Below are positions 6,751 through 7,832 of a stretch of DNA of 7,832 nt, in pieces. Source of the DNA: Butyrivibrio sp. (GTDB taxonomy: Bacteria; Bacillota_A; Clostridia; Lachnospirales; Lachnospiraceae); assembly GCA_017996845.1 (NCBI GenBank), contig JAGOGF010000117.1, positions 1-7,832 on the forward strand. Direction: 5' to 3'. The notes beneath the pieces were generated by a model. It saw only the letters and a program-made list of their open reading frames with translations, ran no database searches and was not told the DNA's origin. The position numbers and the translations under genes are program-made. Numbering within the stretch: position 1 is the first letter of the stretch; each line of letters opens with the position of its first letter.

Positions 6751-7398
6751 ATGGATAATGTAACACGCAGGGATAACAATATGGCATATATTGCAGATGA
6801 GCATGTGATGGAGCAGATGACAGAATGCCGCAGAATCCTGCAACAGTTCAACTTCATGGATCGGTCGGATTTTGCAGGTTTGCAGCAGACAGTAAGAGAA
6901 CTGCTTGGCAAATCGGAAGATGCATGGATCAATCCGCCTTTCTACTGCGATTATGGATCGCATATTGAAGTAGGCAAAAACTTTTTTGCGAATTATAACT
7001 GCACGATCATTGATGTTGCACGCGTTACCATCGGAGAGAATTGCCAGATGGCACCCAATGTATCCATTTACACGGCGGGACACCCGCTTCATCCGGTTTC
7101 CAGAAATTCGAGATATGAATACGGTATGCCGGTCTGTATCGGTGATAACTGCTGGATCGGAGGGAATGCGGTAATCGTACCGGGCGTAACGATTGGCGAT
7201 AATTGTGTCATCGGGGCAGGAAGTGTAGTAACAAAGGATATACCTGACTGGTCTCTTGCAGCAGGGAATCCGGCACGGGTCATTCGCAGGATCACAGAAG
7301 AAGATAAGCAGTATTACTTCAGAAAAGAGACATTTGATACGGAAGCATGGAACGATGTACAGCAATATGAAAAGAGTCTGAAGGGGGAAGATGCATAA
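6751..7398 (+). CDS. Maltose/galactoside-type O-acetyltransferase (left-handed beta-helix, hexapeptide repeat)
   Basis: 215 aa, cytosolic. Maa/LacA/NodL-like enzymes transfer acetyl from acetyl-CoA to a sugar hydroxyl. A helical N-terminal region at about 10-55 (MEQMTECRRILQQFNF...LLGKSEDAWINPPFYCDYG) matches the maltose acetyltransferase N-terminal domain. Hexapeptide turns follow at about 65-165: HIEVGKNFFANYNCTIIDVARVTIGENCQMAPNV, then after the loop CIGDNCWIGGNAVIVPGVTIGDNCVIGAGSVVTKDIP. The catalytic histidine is His111 in YTAGHPLHP, and GNPARVIRRI at 172-181 is the family's C-terminal signature. ATG 6751 has GGAGGA 7 bases upstream; an internal ATG at 6781 lacks one. It is the first gene of an operon, overlapping the MATE gene by 8 bp, and diverges from the AraC-type regulator. 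The acceptor sugar is unknown. Confidence 0.93.
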   Translation: MDNVTRRDNNMAYIADEHVMEQMTECRRILQQFNFMDRSDFAGLQQTVRELLGKSEDAWINPPFYCDYGSHIEVGKNFFANYNCTIIDVARVTIGENCQMAPNVSIYTAGHPLHPVSRNSRYEYGMPVCIGDNCWIGGNAVIVPGVTIGDNCVIGAGSVVTKDIPDWSLAAGNPARVIRRITEEDKQYYFRKETFDTEAWNDVQQYEKSLKGEDA

Positions 7399-7832
7399 GG
7401 ATAATTCACTTCGCAGTAAAATGATTTCGCTGGTTATACCGATTGCATTTCAGCAGTTGATGCTGGCACTTGTCAGTGCATCGGATGCGGTGATGCTGGG
7501 ATTCGTCAATCAAAACGCAATGGCAGCAGTGTCACTGGCAGGGCAATATACCTTTGTATATGGACTGTTTATGGCAGCACTTACGATTGGCTGCAGTATG
7601 TTTACGGCACAGTATTGGGGCAAAAGGGATACGGCTATGCTGGAGCGCATACTGGGATATGTGCTGCGCTTTTCCATAATCATATCATTGTGCTTTATGA
7701 TAGCTGCATTGCTGTTTCCGACACAGATCATGACGATTCTGACAAATGAAGTTGAACTGATCAGGGATGGTTCTGCATATCTGAGGATGGTTGCACCCTC
7801 GTATCTTCTGATGGGGATTTCACAGATTTATC
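7391..7832 (+). CDS. MATE-family efflux transporter, 3'-truncated by window edge
   Basis: 147 codons are visible and the frame is still open at the edge. MATE proteins are 12-helix inner-membrane exporters driven by Na+ or H+, usually about 440-460 aa, so roughly the first third is here. Visible: short basic N-terminus (MHKDNSLRSK), TM1 about 11-38 (ISLVIPIAFQQLM...DAVMLGF), the family motif NQNAMAAVSLAGQ at 40-52, TM2 about 46-70, FTAQYWGKRD at 71-80 (a highly conserved MATE loop), TM3 about 87-112 and the start of TM4 from about 131. ATG 7391 overlaps the preceding gene (shared ATGCATAA). AGGGGG at 7382-7387 is only 3 bases away, unusually close, so initiation may depend on translational coupling. 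The substrate may be a drug, a metabolite or the acetylated product of its neighbour; sequence alone does not say. Confidence 0.9.
   Translation, partial: MHKDNSLRSKMISLVIPIAFQQLMLALVSASDAVMLGFVNQNAMAAVSLAGQYTFVYGLFMAALTIGCSMFTAQYWGKRDTAMLERILGYVLRFSIIISLCFMIAALLFPTQIMTILTNEVELIRDGSAYLRMVAPSYLLMGISQIY

Noticed and set aside
6724..7365. 213-codon open frame on the minus strand
   Set aside because: Antisense to the hexapeptide acetyltransferase; the repeats of that gene keep the opposite frame open. No domain is recognisable.

Overview
The window looks like part of a carbohydrate-utilisation locus from a gut-type Firmicute, most likely Lachnospiraceae or a related Clostridia. This is inferred from the moderate to low GC content, strong AGGAGG-type ribosome binding sites, AT-rich intergenic promoters with TATAAT boxes, and a dense set of cytoplasmic-type glycoside hydrolases next to AraC-family regulators. 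I cannot name the species. Coding density is high. The only sizeable gaps are the two divergent promoter regions, 2569-2742 and 6595-6750, and no gene-free stretch exceeds 300 bases.

Layout from left to right. The C-terminal two thirds of a GH51 alpha-L-arabinofuranosidase (+) enters from the left edge and ends at 1601. It converges on an AraC-family regulator (-, 1644-2568) whose reading frame is broken by one extra base in a six-base homopolymer inside the first helix-turn-helix. Diverging from that regulator is a two-gene operon (+) of overlapping GH43 enzymes, 2743-4251 and 4232-5629, ending in a putative hairpin terminator. A second, intact AraC-family regulator (-, 5686-6594) converges on this operon. 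Diverging from that regulator is a second operon (+) of a maltose/galactoside-type hexapeptide O-acetyltransferase (6751-7398) and a MATE-family transporter that leaves the window on the right (7391 onward).

How the genes may work together (inference). GH51 and GH43 enzymes commonly cooperate on arabinose- or xylose-containing plant oligosaccharides such as arabinan or arabinoxylan fragments. Neither GH43 protein has a signal peptide, so both probably act in the cytosol on imported oligosaccharides. Each AraC regulator sits divergently beside one operon, the usual arrangement for local ligand-responsive activation: the broken one beside the GH43 pair, the intact one beside the acetyltransferase-MATE pair. 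The acetyltransferase and MATE genes overlap by 8 bp and are probably translationally coupled. An acetylate-and-export role is possible but unproven.

I found no mobile elements, CRISPR arrays, RNA genes, phage genes or recognisable defence genes. The most notable points are the homopolymer frameshift in the first regulator, the extra modules in the GH51 and first GH43 enzymes, hairpins overlapping the stop codons of both regulators, and the coupled acetyltransferase-MATE pair. None of these amounts to a demonstrably new biological system.
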